Assembly (NCBI GenBank): GCA_015272515.1
Contig: JACYLN010000025.1
Coordinates: 47,224 to 111,223, forward strand
Direction of reading: 5' to 3'
Origin: Leptolyngbyaceae cyanobacterium C42_A2020_001
GTDB lineage: Bacteria; Cyanobacteriota; Cyanobacteriia; Leptolyngbyales; Leptolyngbyaceae
DNA length: 64,000 nucleotides
Made by a program: the position numbers and the translations under genes. Numbering within the stretch: position 1 is the first letter of the stretch; each line of letters starts with the position of its first letter. Below, in pieces: positions 50,670-61,348 of the stretch. The notes under the pieces were generated by a model that was not told the origin of the DNA, made no database searches, and saw only the letters and a program-made list of their open reading frames with translations.

Positions 50670-52445
50670 TTAGCGAATCACACCCCGCGCTACGAGTGCG
50701 CCAATGGTTTCTAGCCGGAAGCCCCAGCCTTTGGGTAGGTTATCGTCACCGTCGTTTTGCCCCAAGTCAACAAAGATACGAGGCGGCACGAAGCGGCTGC
50801 GATCGCCTTCGCCTACCAGCATTTCATCAGCTTTCGCCATGAGGAGATCCATCGTGGCATCAAAGGTGGCATCGTTGGGAAAAGTCTTATTCAATTCACC
50901 GCAAACTAGATCAATAAAGGCTTGTACCGCTTGCACTTTAGGATCATCGGGCGAAGCAAACTGCAATCCCAACTGCTGCAACAAAGCGGGTTCCATAAAG
51001 CGGAACATCCGGGCTTGCGCCTGCGCGATCGCCTTATCTCGACCGGAACCATCCCGTTTTAACAACGTGCGAAAGGCACGACGAATCACTTGAGAAATTT
51101 TGAACGGTGGGAAAGGCAGGCTCGATGCATCCACAAATTGGCGATTCTGCTTCATCAACACGTCCAGTGGTGGCAGGTTGGCAGGAATCACCGGCATGGG
51201 GATGTTGCCATCGCGAAATTGAGGATTTGCCGTATTTTGGCTAAGGAGGTTGGGCTGTCGCTGGTTTTGCTTTGCCTGCATCGCCAAAATTGCATCGGCG
51301 GCTTTCGCATCTCCATTGAGCAATTCCGTCAGCGTAGCTTTGTTGAAAGGGAACAGCACTGTGTTCAGGCTGACGAAAACAAACTCGGCGCAGTAGCATT
51401 TGTGCAGCGGATCTTTGAAATAATCTTGGGCTTTTTTATCCCCCATTGCTGCCCGCAAGCCGTTCTGCAAAAACTCTTTGAGCGTAGCGCGATCGCAAAC
51501 ACGGGTAGGGTCACCGCCATTAAAGTCGCGGGGAAACTCCACAAATGGATTGAGCAACACCATCCAGCAAATCACTGTATCGGTGTAGCCACGCGCTTGT
51601 TGAGGCGTTACAAAACTAGGAAACACCAGCCGTTGGGCAGCAGCGATATAACCATCTTTGCCGTATAGCCCCAAATGGTAGTCGTTTGGCTCGTTAAAGG
51701 TGGCAAAGGCTGGAATTTGCTTTCCATTTTCCAGTCGTTGGGCAGGAACAATTATGCCAGAATGGTGTCCTTCGTTCTTGATGAAACCTTCCACAAACAG
51801 GTCTTTGTTCATAGCACGACGCGTATCAAACGGCTCACCGTAGCGCTCTTTGTTCCATTGAAAGGTGCAAACTAGTAATCCATCTCGATCCAAAAATTTG
51901 CGAATGTCTTCGTGCCCAGAGGCTTCGTGCCCAGAGGCATCGGTGACTTTTAAGGGATCGGAAATGCCGATGAAACCTGGAACTTTGAGTGTTTCAACGT
52001 TGATTGTGGTTTGATCATCCAGAATCACTTGTTTGAAAAATAACTTTCGTAAATCCTCAACGGGTTTGCCTTTCCAATCGCCAACCAGCGCATTGAATTT
52101 GGGCAAATCGATCTGGTCGGGCGATCGCAGCGGTAGCTTAGGCTGAGTTGAGGCAGGGTTGAATGGAGCAGGTGCAGTTGAGCTAGAAGATGAGTCAGAC
52201 GTGGAAACAGTGGGGGCGGTAGATTGACTTTGGTTTAGCATAGGGGGCTTTATTTGTGATGAAAATGGAATGTCACAGCCTAATACACCCACAAGGAGTA
52301 TGCCGAAACTCAGAACTCTGAAGCGGCAGTGATCGCGAATGGTGTATGTAAAATAGCTGTAACAGAAGCCTGGTAGTATTTTTGGCTTCGGTAGTCTTTT
52401 AGAAGCTACCCATCCAACTGCATCCACTCCGGATGCGGGGATCAA
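50670..52445 (-). CDS. Large hypothetical lipoprotein with CAEFV motif; start uncertain
   Basis: VLSFGILLVGVLGC lipobox; KCYCAEFVFVSLNTVLFPFN; long ORF. The N-terminal 30-40 aa may not be translated. Confidence 0.65.
   Translation of the reverse strand: MIPASGVDAVGWVASKRLPKPKILPGFCYSYFTYTIRDHCRFRVLSFGILLVGVLGCDIPFSSQIKPPMLNQSQSTAPTVSTSDSSSSSTAPAPFNPASTQPKLPLRSPDQIDLPKFNALVGDWKGKPVEDLRKLFFKQVILDDQTTINVETLKVPGFIGISDPLKVTDASGHEASGHEDIRKFLDRDGLLVCTFQWNKERYGEPFDTRRAMNKDLFVEGFIKNEGHHSGIIVPAQRLENGKQIPAFATFNEPNDYHLGLYGKDGYIAAAQRLVFPSFVTPQQARGYTDTVICWMVLLNPFVEFPRDFNGGDPTRVCDRATLKEFLQNGLRAAMGDKKAQDYFKDPLHKCYCAEFVFVSLNTVLFPFNKATLTELLNGDAKAADAILAMQAKQNQRQPNLLSQNTANPQFRDGNIPMPVIPANLPPLDVLMKQNRQFVDASSLPFPPFKISQVIRRAFRTLLKRDGSGRDKAIAQAQARMFRFMEPALLQQLGLQFASPDDPKVQAVQAFIDLVCGELNKTFPNDATFDATMDLLMAKADEMLVGEGDRSRFVPPRIFVDLGQNDGDDNLPKGWGFRLETIGALVARGVIR
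51908..51937. repeat. 15-bp in-frame tandem duplication
   Basis: CTTCGTGCCCAGAGG x2, giving ASGHEASGHED in the protein. Confidence 0.9.
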
Positions 52446-52477
52446 TTTTCCCGCTGTTTACTCTGATACTAACGAAC

Positions 52478-53140
52478 GTGACGAACTACGGATTAGCCAT
52501 TCATACCGCTAGTGCCTCGTTGGGGCTGGCAATCAATAATTTGTCAGGCGATGCTCGTGCTCGGGTTTGGGCTTTGGGACGAGAAACCTCAAACCTACTG
52601 CATCAATACCTGATTGCGTTTCTCCAGCCGCAAACCTGGACGGATCTAGCATTTATTGCCGTGGCAAAAGGTCCAGGCGGCTTTACAGGTACCCGAATTG
52701 GAGTGGTAACGGCTCGCACTCTGGCGCAGCAGTTGGAACTTCCCCTATTTGCCATTTCCACTCTGGCGGGAGTTGCCTGGCAAACGGCAAAAACCCTTGA
52801 TCAGTCAATTCGGCAATCAACAGATATTGCCGTTCAGATGGGTGCTCAACGGGGAGAAGTGTTTGGTGCCGTTTATCGGATTAGTGGTGCTGATACGGGA
52901 TGCGATCGCCTGCAAATCGTGCTGCCCGACACTGTGATGTCTTTGGAGCAATGGCAACACACCCTGGCTACCTGGACAACGCCTTACCATCGGGTTGAAG
53001 CCGATCGCCAAATTGCGGCATCCGTTGCTGATCTTCTGGACTTGGCATGGCTGGATTATCAACAGAACCAGCGCCCTCACTGGTCAGAAGTGCTCCCGTT
53101 TTACGGGCAACATCCCGTTGAAAAAGGGCGTAGGGAATAG
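52478..53140 (+). CDS. tsaB: tRNA threonylcarbamoyladenosine biosynthesis protein TsaB
   Basis: GLAIHTASASLGLAI; IAVAKGPGGFTGTRIGVVTARTLAQQLELPLFAISTL; GTG start. Confidence 0.93.
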   Translation: MTNYGLAIHTASASLGLAINNLSGDARARVWALGRETSNLLHQYLIAFLQPQTWTDLAFIAVAKGPGGFTGTRIGVVTARTLAQQLELPLFAISTLAGVAWQTAKTLDQSIRQSTDIAVQMGAQRGEVFGAVYRISGADTGCDRLQIVLPDTVMSLEQWQHTLATWTTPYHRVEADRQIAASVADLLDLAWLDYQQNQRPHWSEVLPFYGQHPVEKGRRE

Positions 53141-53188
53141 GGGGTGGGTGGGTAAAAAGGATGAGGCGAAAATGGCTGCAAACATAAA

Positions 53189-53222
53189 AACAGCAGGAAA
53201 ACTCGTCTGGTTTCCCTGCTGT
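53189..53222 (-). terminator. Terminator of the ctaCDE operon, possibly bidirectional
   Basis: Minus strand AACAGCAGGGAAA...TTTTCCTGCTGTTTTTATG. Confidence 0.65.
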
Positions 53223-53242
53223 TCTCAGAATTCAATTGGGAT

Positions 53243-53860
53243 TTACTTTAGCAAGTACAGCAAAATAAACAGCACAATCCACACAACATCAACGAAATGC
53301 CAGTAGATTTCAGCCGCTTCTACGCCGAAATGGTTGCTGCTGGAGTAGTGACCAGGTTTGAGCGATCGCCACAGCACACCCAAAATCAACACTAGCCCAA
53401 ACAAGACGTGCAACCCGTGAAACCCCGTCAACACATAGAAGGTGCTGGCAAACAGGTTCGTTTTCAGTCCAAACTCCAGGTGGAAGTATTCATACAACTG
53501 CCCCACGAGGAAAACGGCTCCCATCGCTGCCGTAATCCCAAACCACTTCTGCAACCCCTTCACATCATTCTTCTTAACGGCAACATCAGCATTGTGAATC
53601 ACAAAACTACTGCCAATCAAAATGATCGTGTTTACACCAGGAAGCAGCAGTTCCAGTTCCGGGGTGCCCTCAGGTGGCCAGGTTGGAGCCACCGCGCGAA
53701 ATGTAAGATAGGCAGTAAATAGCCCCAGGAAGATCATCGCCTCCGCAATCAGGAAGACGATTACGCCTAGAACTCGATAATCGGGATGTCCATGATGCCC
53801 ATGTCCAACCTCTGCCTGGTAGTTAACAACTGCCTGAGAATCGATCGCTGAACCTTGCAT
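53243..53860 (-). CDS. ctaE: Cytochrome c oxidase subunit III
   Basis: IFLIAEAMIFLGLFTAYLTFRAVAPTWP; TGFHGLHVLFGLVLI; YWHFVDVVWIVLFILLYL. Confidence 0.96.
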   Translation of the reverse strand: MQGSAIDSQAVVNYQAEVGHGHHGHPDYRVLGVIVFLIAEAMIFLGLFTAYLTFRAVAPTWPPEGTPELELLLPGVNTIILIGSSFVIHNADVAVKKNDVKGLQKWFGITAAMGAVFLVGQLYEYFHLEFGLKTNLFASTFYVLTGFHGLHVLFGLVLILGVLWRSLKPGHYSSSNHFGVEAAEIYWHFVDVVWIVLFILLYLLK

Positions 53861-53872
53861 GAATGCTCTCTC

Positions 53873-55552
53873 CTATGCTTCAGTTGCGGCAGCAGTCGCC
53901 AAAAACGGACCCGCCTGAATAATTTCTTTCGCCTTTTCCGTGCCGTACTCGTAAGGAGCAATCAACAACATCGGATCAATCGCAAAGTTTTCGTGTGGTG
54001 GCGGGGAAGTGGTTTGCCACTCAAAGGTGAGACCGCCCCAGGGATTGCTAGGTGCCTTTTCGCCTTTGAAGATGCTCCAGAGGGCATTGAAGATGAACGG
54101 GAAGGTAGACACTGCCAGCAAATAAGCGCCAATGGAGCAAACCAGATTCAAGGTTGCAAATTTGGGATCGTACTCGGCAATCCGGCGGTTCATGCCTTCT
54201 AAGCCCAACTTGTGCATGGGCAAGAAGCAGAGGTTAAAGCCAACGAGGGTCAGGATGAAATGCACCCGTCCTAGAGTTTCGTTCATCATGCGTCCGCTCA
54301 TTTTGGGGAACCAGTGATAGATTCCGGCGTATAGCCCAAACACGCTCCCCCCAAACAAAACATAGTGCAGGTGCGCCACGATGAAGTAAGTGTCATGCAC
54401 ATGAATGTCGAAGGGCACTGCTGCCACCATGACACCACTAATGCCGCCGATCACGAACATGGAGATAAAACCCATGGCAAATAGCATGGCACTGTTGAGC
54501 CGCAGTTTTCCGCCCCAGATGGTTGCTAGCCAGCTAAAGACTTTGATCCCGGTGGGTACGGCGATAATCATGGTGTTGATCATGAAGAACATCCGCAACC
54601 AGGGAGGGGTCCCGCTGGTGAACATATGGTGTGCCCACACAATCAAACCCAAAAAGCTAATGGCGAAGCTGGAGTAGGCGATCGCTTTGTAGCCAAAAAT
54701 CGGCTTGCGAGAGTGAACTGGTAGAATTTCGGAAATCAGCCCAAACACAGGCAGAATCATGATGTAAACCGCCGGGTGGGAATAAAACCAGAACATGTGC
54801 TGGTATACCACTGGGTCACCACCGCCCGTTGGGTTGAAGAAAGCAGTTCCCACAATTAGGTCAAACCCCAACAGAATCAACGCCCCTGCCAATACCGGAG
54901 TGCCCAGCAAAATTAGACAGGATGCCGCCAGCATTGCCCAGCAAAACAACGGCATACTGTTCAATACCATGCCGGGTGCCCGCATTTTAAGAATGGTAAC
55001 AATGAAGTTCACCGCACCCAGAATGGATGACGTTCCTAGAATCAGCACGCTGAGAATCCAGATGGCTTCTCCCACCTTGTTATAGACAAGGCTTAGGGGG
55101 GGGTAGGAAGTCCAACCGGAACCGGGAGCACCAAAAAAGAAGCTAGACATTAGCAGAATGCCGCCCGGTGGGATCATCCAAAACGCGACCGCATTCAACT
55201 TGGGAAATGCCATATCTCGTGCGCCAATCAGCAACGGAATCAGGTAGTTGCCAAATGCACCCGTTGCCGCCGGAACGATCCACAAAAAGATCATCACGGT
55301 GGCATGAACTGTAAACAGCCCATTATATAGATCAGGGCTGACGAAATCGGATTGGGGAGTGGCTAGCTCGGTGCGAACCAGCGTCGCGAGGAAGCCTCCC
55401 ACCAGGTAGAAGATAAACGAAGTCACCAGGTATTGAATTCCAATAACCTTGTGATCGGTGCTGAAGCTAATGTATTTCAGCCACTCACGTTTGCCCTCGG
55501 TTGCACCGTGAGCAGGAGTGTTGGTGGCTTCTTCTTGAAGTGTCTGAGTCAT
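53873..55552 (-). CDS. ctaD: Cytochrome c oxidase subunit I
   Basis: FSTDHKVIGIQYL; WFYSHPAVYIMILPVFGLISEI; WAHHMFTSG; DTYFIVAHLHYVLFGG. Confidence 0.98.
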   Translation of the reverse strand: MTQTLQEEATNTPAHGATEGKREWLKYISFSTDHKVIGIQYLVTSFIFYLVGGFLATLVRTELATPQSDFVSPDLYNGLFTVHATVMIFLWIVPAATGAFGNYLIPLLIGARDMAFPKLNAVAFWMIPPGGILLMSSFFFGAPGSGWTSYPPLSLVYNKVGEAIWILSVLILGTSSILGAVNFIVTILKMRAPGMVLNSMPLFCWAMLAASCLILLGTPVLAGALILLGFDLIVGTAFFNPTGGGDPVVYQHMFWFYSHPAVYIMILPVFGLISEILPVHSRKPIFGYKAIAYSSFAISFLGLIVWAHHMFTSGTPPWLRMFFMINTMIIAVPTGIKVFSWLATIWGGKLRLNSAMLFAMGFISMFVIGGISGVMVAAVPFDIHVHDTYFIVAHLHYVLFGGSVFGLYAGIYHWFPKMSGRMMNETLGRVHFILTLVGFNLCFLPMHKLGLEGMNRRIAEYDPKFATLNLVCSIGAYLLAVSTFPFIFNALWSIFKGEKAPSNPWGGLTFEWQTTSPPPHENFAIDPMLLIAPYEYGTEKAKEIIQAGPFLATAAATEA

Positions 55553-55591
55553 AGCAATGCAACTTCTGAAGGGCAACGAATCTGGCAGGAG

Positions 55592-56728
55592 TTAACTAGC
55601 TGAGGAATGGGCATGTTGCGAGTGGAGTTGCTGAACGATGGCGCGATCGATTCCCAAATCTTGGATGAAGGGAGCTAGGAATTCATCAGGAGCTTGGTTC
55701 GCAGGGTTTACAGCAACGGTCTGCTTCAGGTCGTTTGGATTGCTGGCAACCTGCTGTTCCTTAAGCCAAGCATCAAAATCGTCCTGAGTTTGGGCAATCA
55801 CTTTCGTTTTCATTACGCCGTGATACGCTCCACACAGTTCAGCACAGATCACGGGGTACTCACCCACCTTAGAGGGCGTAAAGCGTAGTTCGGTTTGCTT
55901 GCCGGGGATCGCATCTTGCTTTAGGCGATACTCTGGCACCCAGAAGGCATGGAGCACATCGTTAGCAGAGATGTTCAACAAAATTTCTTTACCAACGGGG
56001 ACATGCAGTTCGCCTGCCACAATGCCTGTATCAGGGTAGGTAAAGAGCCAGGCAAACTGTAAGCCTGTGGCGTTAATGACATAATCCGGCGGTTTACCTA
56101 CATTGCCGGGTGTGGGTCCAATGCGTGGAGCAGTTGATCCCATTGCCGAGGAGTCTTTGCGCTGAGGCAATGATTGATCCCGAACAGCCGCCGTTGCTGG
56201 ATCTTGAGTTACAGCCTCTTCTACGGCTGGACTACGATCGCCCGTTGCGTTATCCAAATTTTCAGGTTGAGGTGCGGTGGTTTCCTCTGGCAGGGTGGCC
56301 GCGATTGCTGCGCCCGGCATATTCGCTATTTGCTGAGTAGAATGCCCATGGGCAACCGAATGATCCATCGGATTTAGCCCACCGATGGAGTTGTAGACTT
56401 CAAAGCTATACACCGCAATGATTAGCACGATCACAGCGGGAATCGAAGTCCAGAGGATTTCCAGCGGAATATTGCCCTCAATGTAGGGACCGTCGGTATC
56501 GTCTCCAGGACGACGACGAAATTTGAACAGCGAGTAAATGAGCGTGCCCTGCACAATCAGGAATAGCCCTGTACCGATGGTCATCATCGTGTTAAACAAA
56601 CCATCAATCAATACGGCTTCCTCAGAGGCTTCTACGGGCATCAATCCGTGATTTTGTCCATACCAAATGCTGGTAACGGTCAGGAGGATACCGATCAGCA
56701 GTGTTGTAATGGAGCCTGGAATGTTCAC
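55592..56728 (-). CDS. ctaC: Cytochrome c oxidase subunit II with extended linker
   Basis: VPVGKEILLNISANDVLHAFWVPEYRLKQDAIPGKQTELRFTPSKVGEYPVICAELCGAYHGVM (CuA site). Confidence 0.96.
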   Translation of the reverse strand: MNIPGSITTLLIGILLTVTSIWYGQNHGLMPVEASEEAVLIDGLFNTMMTIGTGLFLIVQGTLIYSLFKFRRRPGDDTDGPYIEGNIPLEILWTSIPAVIVLIIAVYSFEVYNSIGGLNPMDHSVAHGHSTQQIANMPGAAIAATLPEETTAPQPENLDNATGDRSPAVEEAVTQDPATAAVRDQSLPQRKDSSAMGSTAPRIGPTPGNVGKPPDYVINATGLQFAWLFTYPDTGIVAGELHVPVGKEILLNISANDVLHAFWVPEYRLKQDAIPGKQTELRFTPSKVGEYPVICAELCGAYHGVMKTKVIAQTQDDFDAWLKEQQVASNPNDLKQTVAVNPANQAPDEFLAPFIQDLGIDRAIVQQLHSQHAHSSAS

Positions 56729-57351
56729 AACAAATCTCCGCTTAGAAGATGAACCAAAACTTAATTAATCCTTAAGAAGTGGAAGGGAATAGTTTACAAA
56801 ACAACAGAGAGCGATCGAACGTGTATGGGGTTTACGCCTAAACGAATTTTCCACCATCTACAGAGTAGATCAGCTTTTTAGTTAAACCGTTAGAACGGCT
56901 ACAGGCAAGTAACGATTTGTGCAATGTGAAAAGGTTTCCCGTCTCTTAAAAAAGCGCAACAACTGCCTAAAACCTAACAGACTTTTACTTGAAGTGGAAC
57001 GAATTTCTTTCCAACCTAGACCCTTCTTAAGACTGATTTAAGGAAGCTCTGGCTTTTGCACAGTATTATTTCAGACGATTCGGATGTCTGGCGATTTAAC
57101 TGTTTTTTTCGGAGTATCCAGAGTTGAACTGTGTTTTGTGATACGTCTTTTTGCTTCTAAATGCGAAATAAATTCAGCAATCCGAAGAAATTACAAAAGG
57201 TTTCAGAACATCAAAAATAACCTCATTAAAGTAGTTAGAAGTTGGTGATCAAACCCGTGCTAGCTAAAGAATATTCTCCTTAAACTGAGGATGAGTGATT
57301 ACTCAAGGTTCTATTAACAAGCCTGCTGTTTTTAGATGAAAGGTTAGGTGC

Positions 57352-58266
57352 ATGGTTGATATTGCTTTCCATCAAACAACAACGGAGCAGTCTTCTCGCC
57401 CTCGCGATTGGATTGCCCGATTTGTTTTGGGGATGGCTGCCGAAACGATTTTCTTAATGGCATTAGGAAGCGCCACACGCGTGATGAATGCCGGACTTGC
57501 CTGCCCCGATTGGCCCTTGTGCTATGGCGTTCTGGTTCCTCAAAAGCAGATGAACCTTCAGGTGTTTCTAGAATGGTTTCATCGGTTGACAGCTTCGTCG
57601 ATGGGGTTGTTTGCGATCGCTCTAGTGGCTATGTGCTGGTGGTATCGTCGCGACCTTCCCAACTGGGCACCCTGGACAGCTGCCCTGGCGCTATTTTTGG
57701 TGGTGTTTCAAGGACTACTAGGTGGACTAACGGTAACTGAGCTGTTGCGGTTTGATATCGTGACCGCGCATTTAGGCACGGCGCTGCTATTTTTCATCAC
57801 TCTGCTGGCAATGGGGTTAGCCTTGCGCCCTTACCAGGGCACTGGCACTGCCGGAAATCTCCCCTGGATGGGATTTGCCTCAGTTATTCTGGTCTATTTC
57901 CAAAGTATTTTAGGCGCATTGGTTGGCTCCCGTTGGGCGTTACATCAATGTTTGAGCGATTCCCAACTCTGCACGGTCATGAATAGCCACATTGCGGGGA
58001 TTTTTCCGGCAACGCTGGCAACGATCGCCCTGGTGATCTGGGCGTGGCGTACTCCAGCTCTCCATCCCACCTTGCGACAGTTAGCAAATTTGGCAGGTGG
58101 ATTGGTGGTTCTGCAAATTTTGCTGGGCGTTGCCACCTTCAAACTGCGCCTGCAAGTTGAGCCGCTGACGGTTTCCCATCAAGCGATCGGCGCACTGCTG
58201 CTGGGAGCGCTGGTAGCGTTCACCGTGTTAGCATTTCGCGATCGCGCTTCGCTACGTTCTTCGTGA
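57352..58266 (+). CDS. ctaA: Heme A synthase (COX15/CtaA)
   Basis: SATRVMNAGLACPDWPLCYG; EWFHRLTAS; RFDIVTAHLGTALLFF; SHQAIGALLLGAL. Confidence 0.95.
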   Translation: MVDIAFHQTTTEQSSRPRDWIARFVLGMAAETIFLMALGSATRVMNAGLACPDWPLCYGVLVPQKQMNLQVFLEWFHRLTASSMGLFAIALVAMCWWYRRDLPNWAPWTAALALFLVVFQGLLGGLTVTELLRFDIVTAHLGTALLFFITLLAMGLALRPYQGTGTAGNLPWMGFASVILVYFQSILGALVGSRWALHQCLSDSQLCTVMNSHIAGIFPATLATIALVIWAWRTPALHPTLRQLANLAGGLVVLQILLGVATFKLRLQVEPLTVSHQAIGALLLGALVAFTVLAFRDRASLRSS

Positions 58267-58278
58267 GGAAATTTTTTA

Positions 58279-59268
58279 ATGCAAGAAACTCTTTTATCCG
58301 CTACTCCTCGTCGCCACGAAAGCCTTCTCCAGGTTGTTCAAAGCTACGTCCAACTCACGAAACCTCGCATCATTTTGTTGTTGCTAATTACGACAGCAGG
58401 CGGTATGTGGGTCGCAGCAAACGGGCAGGTTGATCCATTTCTGCTGCTGGTGACACTCCTGAGTGGAACGTTTGCAGCAGGCGCAGCAAATACCATTAAC
58501 TGCCTTTACGATCGCGATATCGATTACATCATGGAGCGGACTCGCCACCGTCCGTTGCCATCGGGTCGTGTGCAGCCGCTTCATGCCTTAATATTTGCGA
58601 TCGCGTTGACGGTTGCTTCGTTCACCCTGCTCACTGTCTTTGCCAATTTGCTGGCTGCGGGTTTGGCCATGTCTGGAATTGTTTGCTACGTGCTGGTGTA
58701 CACTCACTGGCTGAAGCGTCACAGTACGCAAAACATCGTGATTGGTGGCGCGGCTGGAGCCATTCCGCCTCTAGTGGGCTGGGCAGCAGTAACAGGCGAC
58801 CTCAGTTGGGCAGCGTGGGACTTGTTCGCTATCATCTTTTTCTGGACTCCGCCCCACTTTTGGGCACTGGCAATGATGATCCGAGACGATTATGCCAGCG
58901 TGAATGTGCCGATGCTGCCTGTGGTGGAAGGTAACGAACCTACTGCCCGCCAGATCTTCTACTACACCCTGGCACTCATTCCCATTACGCTATTGCTAAT
59001 CTACCCGCTGCATGTCATGGGGGCGGTGTATGGCGCGATCGCGCTTTCGCTAGGGGCAATTTTTGTCTATAAGTCCTGGAAACTGGTGCAAACTCCATCG
59101 GAACTGCAAATGGCGCGATCGGTGTTCAAATATTCCATCCTCTACCTGATGCTTCTCTGTGCCGGGATGGGAATAGATAGCTTGCCCGTGACTCATCAAC
59201 TTATGGCTGTGTTAGGGGATAACCTGCAAACTCTAGTGAGTATGTTTCCTTTGCACAGTGCTAGGTAA
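58279..59268 (+). CDS. ctaB: Protoheme IX farnesyltransferase
   Basis: [72 protein letters not shown]. Confidence 0.97.
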   Translation: MQETLLSATPRRHESLLQVVQSYVQLTKPRIILLLLITTAGGMWVAANGQVDPFLLLVTLLSGTFAAGAANTINCLYDRDIDYIMERTRHRPLPSGRVQPLHALIFAIALTVASFTLLTVFANLLAAGLAMSGIVCYVLVYTHWLKRHSTQNIVIGGAAGAIPPLVGWAAVTGDLSWAAWDLFAIIFFWTPPHFWALAMMIRDDYASVNVPMLPVVEGNEPTARQIFYYTLALIPITLLLIYPLHVMGAVYGAIALSLGAIFVYKSWKLVQTPSELQMARSVFKYSILYLMLLCAGMGIDSLPVTHQLMAVLGDNLQTLVSMFPLHSAR

Positions 59269-59497
59269 TAGATGATGGGTAATAGCTAAATAGATCATAA
59301 GGAATGGGTGATAGGTAATAGGTAAAACGTAAACACCCATTCCTGACTCACCATTACCAGATAGCAATTACCTCAGGTCACCTAAACCTTTGACCTCTTC
59401 TTCAATCAGTACATTGTGCTATGCTTGCCGAAAGTTTTCTAAAGGCGACTCGTCCTAATACTTAATTAGATCTAACCTACCTACTGAGCTGAGATTT

Positions 59498-59920
59498 TTA
59501 CTGCCAAGAAGAATTTGATTGAGATGGATTGGATGAAGGCGGAGTTGGTTTAGGCTCCTGTAGAACGGCGAAAGCTAGAAGCCAGCCGATAACAACGCCC
59601 AACCCGCCAAAGCGCACAATTTGCCAGAAGGATTCTTTCAGGCTGCCCCAGGTAAATAAGCGGCTTTCTAAATTCACTTCTAGTTCTTCCAGTTGAGTTG
59701 CAATTTGTTTTAGCTCTGCTTTTAGCTGAGGCGTAGGGCGCTGTTTGAAATTTCGGTTTAGGGTTTCCTGCCGCTCTTGAAGCTGCGCTTGAGTTTCTAA
59801 ATCTTGCTGAACTTGGGAGTATCGCTGTTTGAGTTCTTGTAGCGATCGCTCCACATTGGCAAGCTCCTGCTCAAACTCCAATTCTTCAGATTGCGATTCA
59901 TCGGCATCCCGGCGAGACAT
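59498..59920 (-). CDS. Coiled-coil protein with C-terminal TM
   Basis: Coiled coil ELANVERSLQELKQRYSQVQQDLETQAQLQERQETLN; TM GGLGVVIGWLLAFAVLQ. Confidence 0.65.
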   Translation of the reverse strand: MSRRDADESQSEELEFEQELANVERSLQELKQRYSQVQQDLETQAQLQERQETLNRNFKQRPTPQLKAELKQIATQLEELEVNLESRLFTWGSLKESFWQIVRFGGLGVVIGWLLAFAVLQEPKPTPPSSNPSQSNSSWQ

Positions 59921-59965
59921 AGTACAGTGAGGGTATCAGCATTCTCAAGGATACCGCCAGTTCCC

Positions 59966-60241
59966 ATGCTTAACGCTCCTATCCAGTCCTCAAATTCTGC
60001 ATTGCAGCAATTTAGCGCCGAAGAACTTGCTCAGGCATTGCTGGAGAAGTTGGCAATTACCGATAAAGATTGGCATCGCCTCAAAGCCAATCGCAAAGCC
60101 AGAGCCAGCGAACAAACCGCCGCCGCCCTCGTTCTTTTGCTTAAGAACCAACCCGACGAAGCCCTGGCTCGGCTTCAACAAGCAACAGGCTGGCTCGATC
60201 GCTCCATCTCCGCCCCTCCTTGTGAAACGCATGGGAAGTAG
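59966..60241 (+). CDS. DUF6439-like small cyanobacterial protein
   Basis: SAEELAQALLEKLAITDKDWHRLKANRKARASEQTAAALVLLLKNQPDEALARLQQATGWLDRSI. Confidence 0.6.
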   Translation: MLNAPIQSSNSALQQFSAEELAQALLEKLAITDKDWHRLKANRKARASEQTAAALVLLLKNQPDEALARLQQATGWLDRSISAPPCETHGK

Positions 60242-60347
60242 GGAATGGGGAATAGGGGAATAGGTGGACGAGTAGATGGGTAGACGGAATTTCACTCATC
60301 CACTCCATCTTTCACCTTCACTCTCCTGACTCCTGGCTTCTGACTCT

Positions 60348-61022
60348 TTAAATTTGTGGCTGGCGGAATTCAAACTCTCCACACCAACCGATTTCAGGCA
60401 CCAGTTGCGGGAATGGTGGTTCTGATTCTAGCGATGCGAGTCGGATGATGTAGCTGATGCCAGGTGTTCCAGGACGATTTGCTTGGTACCAATTCTTTAA
60501 CTCTTCGTGTTCTACCAGATTCCAGTGCTCGTCGTATTCTTCCAACGATTGCTGCACGGTCATGCTGGATAAGTAGGCATAGATTTCTATCAAGTACTCG
60601 CCAGGTGGAACATCAATCGTTTGAAAAATCTGGTAGTTCGGCTGGGGAGGATTTCCCGAAATTGCCTCAGCTACTTCATTGGCATCGCCACCACCACACA
60701 GCAACACCAGTTTGCCACAGGGAATGTTGAGTTTCCAGGTAAGGCGACCAATCCAATCATGTTCCTCTTCGGCAGTGAGATTCCCTAGAACAAATAGGGT
60801 TTCTTGGTCCAACGCGCAGTCGCCATCAAAGCACAGTGGAATACAAATCCCCTGTCTCAGCAAGCCCTCAATTTCTGGTTCATCCGCGCGCCCCAACACA
60901 TCAGAAAGTTGCTGCGGACTGAGATTGCTACCACCCAAACTGGCAGAAGTCAGGACGTAGTAATGCCCATCACAATAGAATTTCGGGTCTATGAGAATTT
61001 CTGTTCGAGGTTGTTGGGACAC
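60348..61022 (-). CDS. Hypothetical protein (224 aa)
   Basis: Long ORF, acidic; no domain recognised. Confidence 0.6.
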   Translation of the reverse strand: MSQQPRTEILIDPKFYCDGHYYVLTSASLGGSNLSPQQLSDVLGRADEPEIEGLLRQGICIPLCFDGDCALDQETLFVLGNLTAEEEHDWIGRLTWKLNIPCGKLVLLCGGGDANEVAEAISGNPPQPNYQIFQTIDVPPGEYLIEIYAYLSSMTVQQSLEEYDEHWNLVEHEELKNWYQANRPGTPGISYIIRLASLESEPPFPQLVPEIGWCGEFEFRQPQI

Positions 61023-61045
61023 CTGATTTCCTGCCTTTCTGCCTG

Positions 61046-61348
61046 CTATGCCTCTTCTTCCTCTTTCACTTCATCCTTAGATGCAGGAATCAAGTGAAAG
61101 GCATTCATAGAGTTTTGGGAAGATTGGCTGGTTTGCGAGGCGATCGCGCTGCCAGAATTATGCGTGGTGTAGGATTGCAAAGCATGAGCAACCGGATGAT
61201 ACAACACCGTCAATAGACAAGAGCATCCCGCCAGCAACAATAAATCTAGCTCTTTGCTGGTCGGCTTTCGTGCTTTCGTTTTGCGCTCATAAAACGGTTG
61301 GATTGCTGATACTCGCTGTGTACCCTGCATGGGTTCCTCTCTTTTCAT
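61046..61348 (-). CDS. Small hypothetical membrane protein
   Basis: ELDLLLLAGCSCLLTVLYHPVAHAL hydrophobic segment; 100 aa. Confidence 0.5.
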   Translation of the reverse strand: MKREEPMQGTQRVSAIQPFYERKTKARKPTSKELDLLLLAGCSCLLTVLYHPVAHALQSYTTHNSGSAIASQTSQSSQNSMNAFHLIPASKDEVKEEEEA

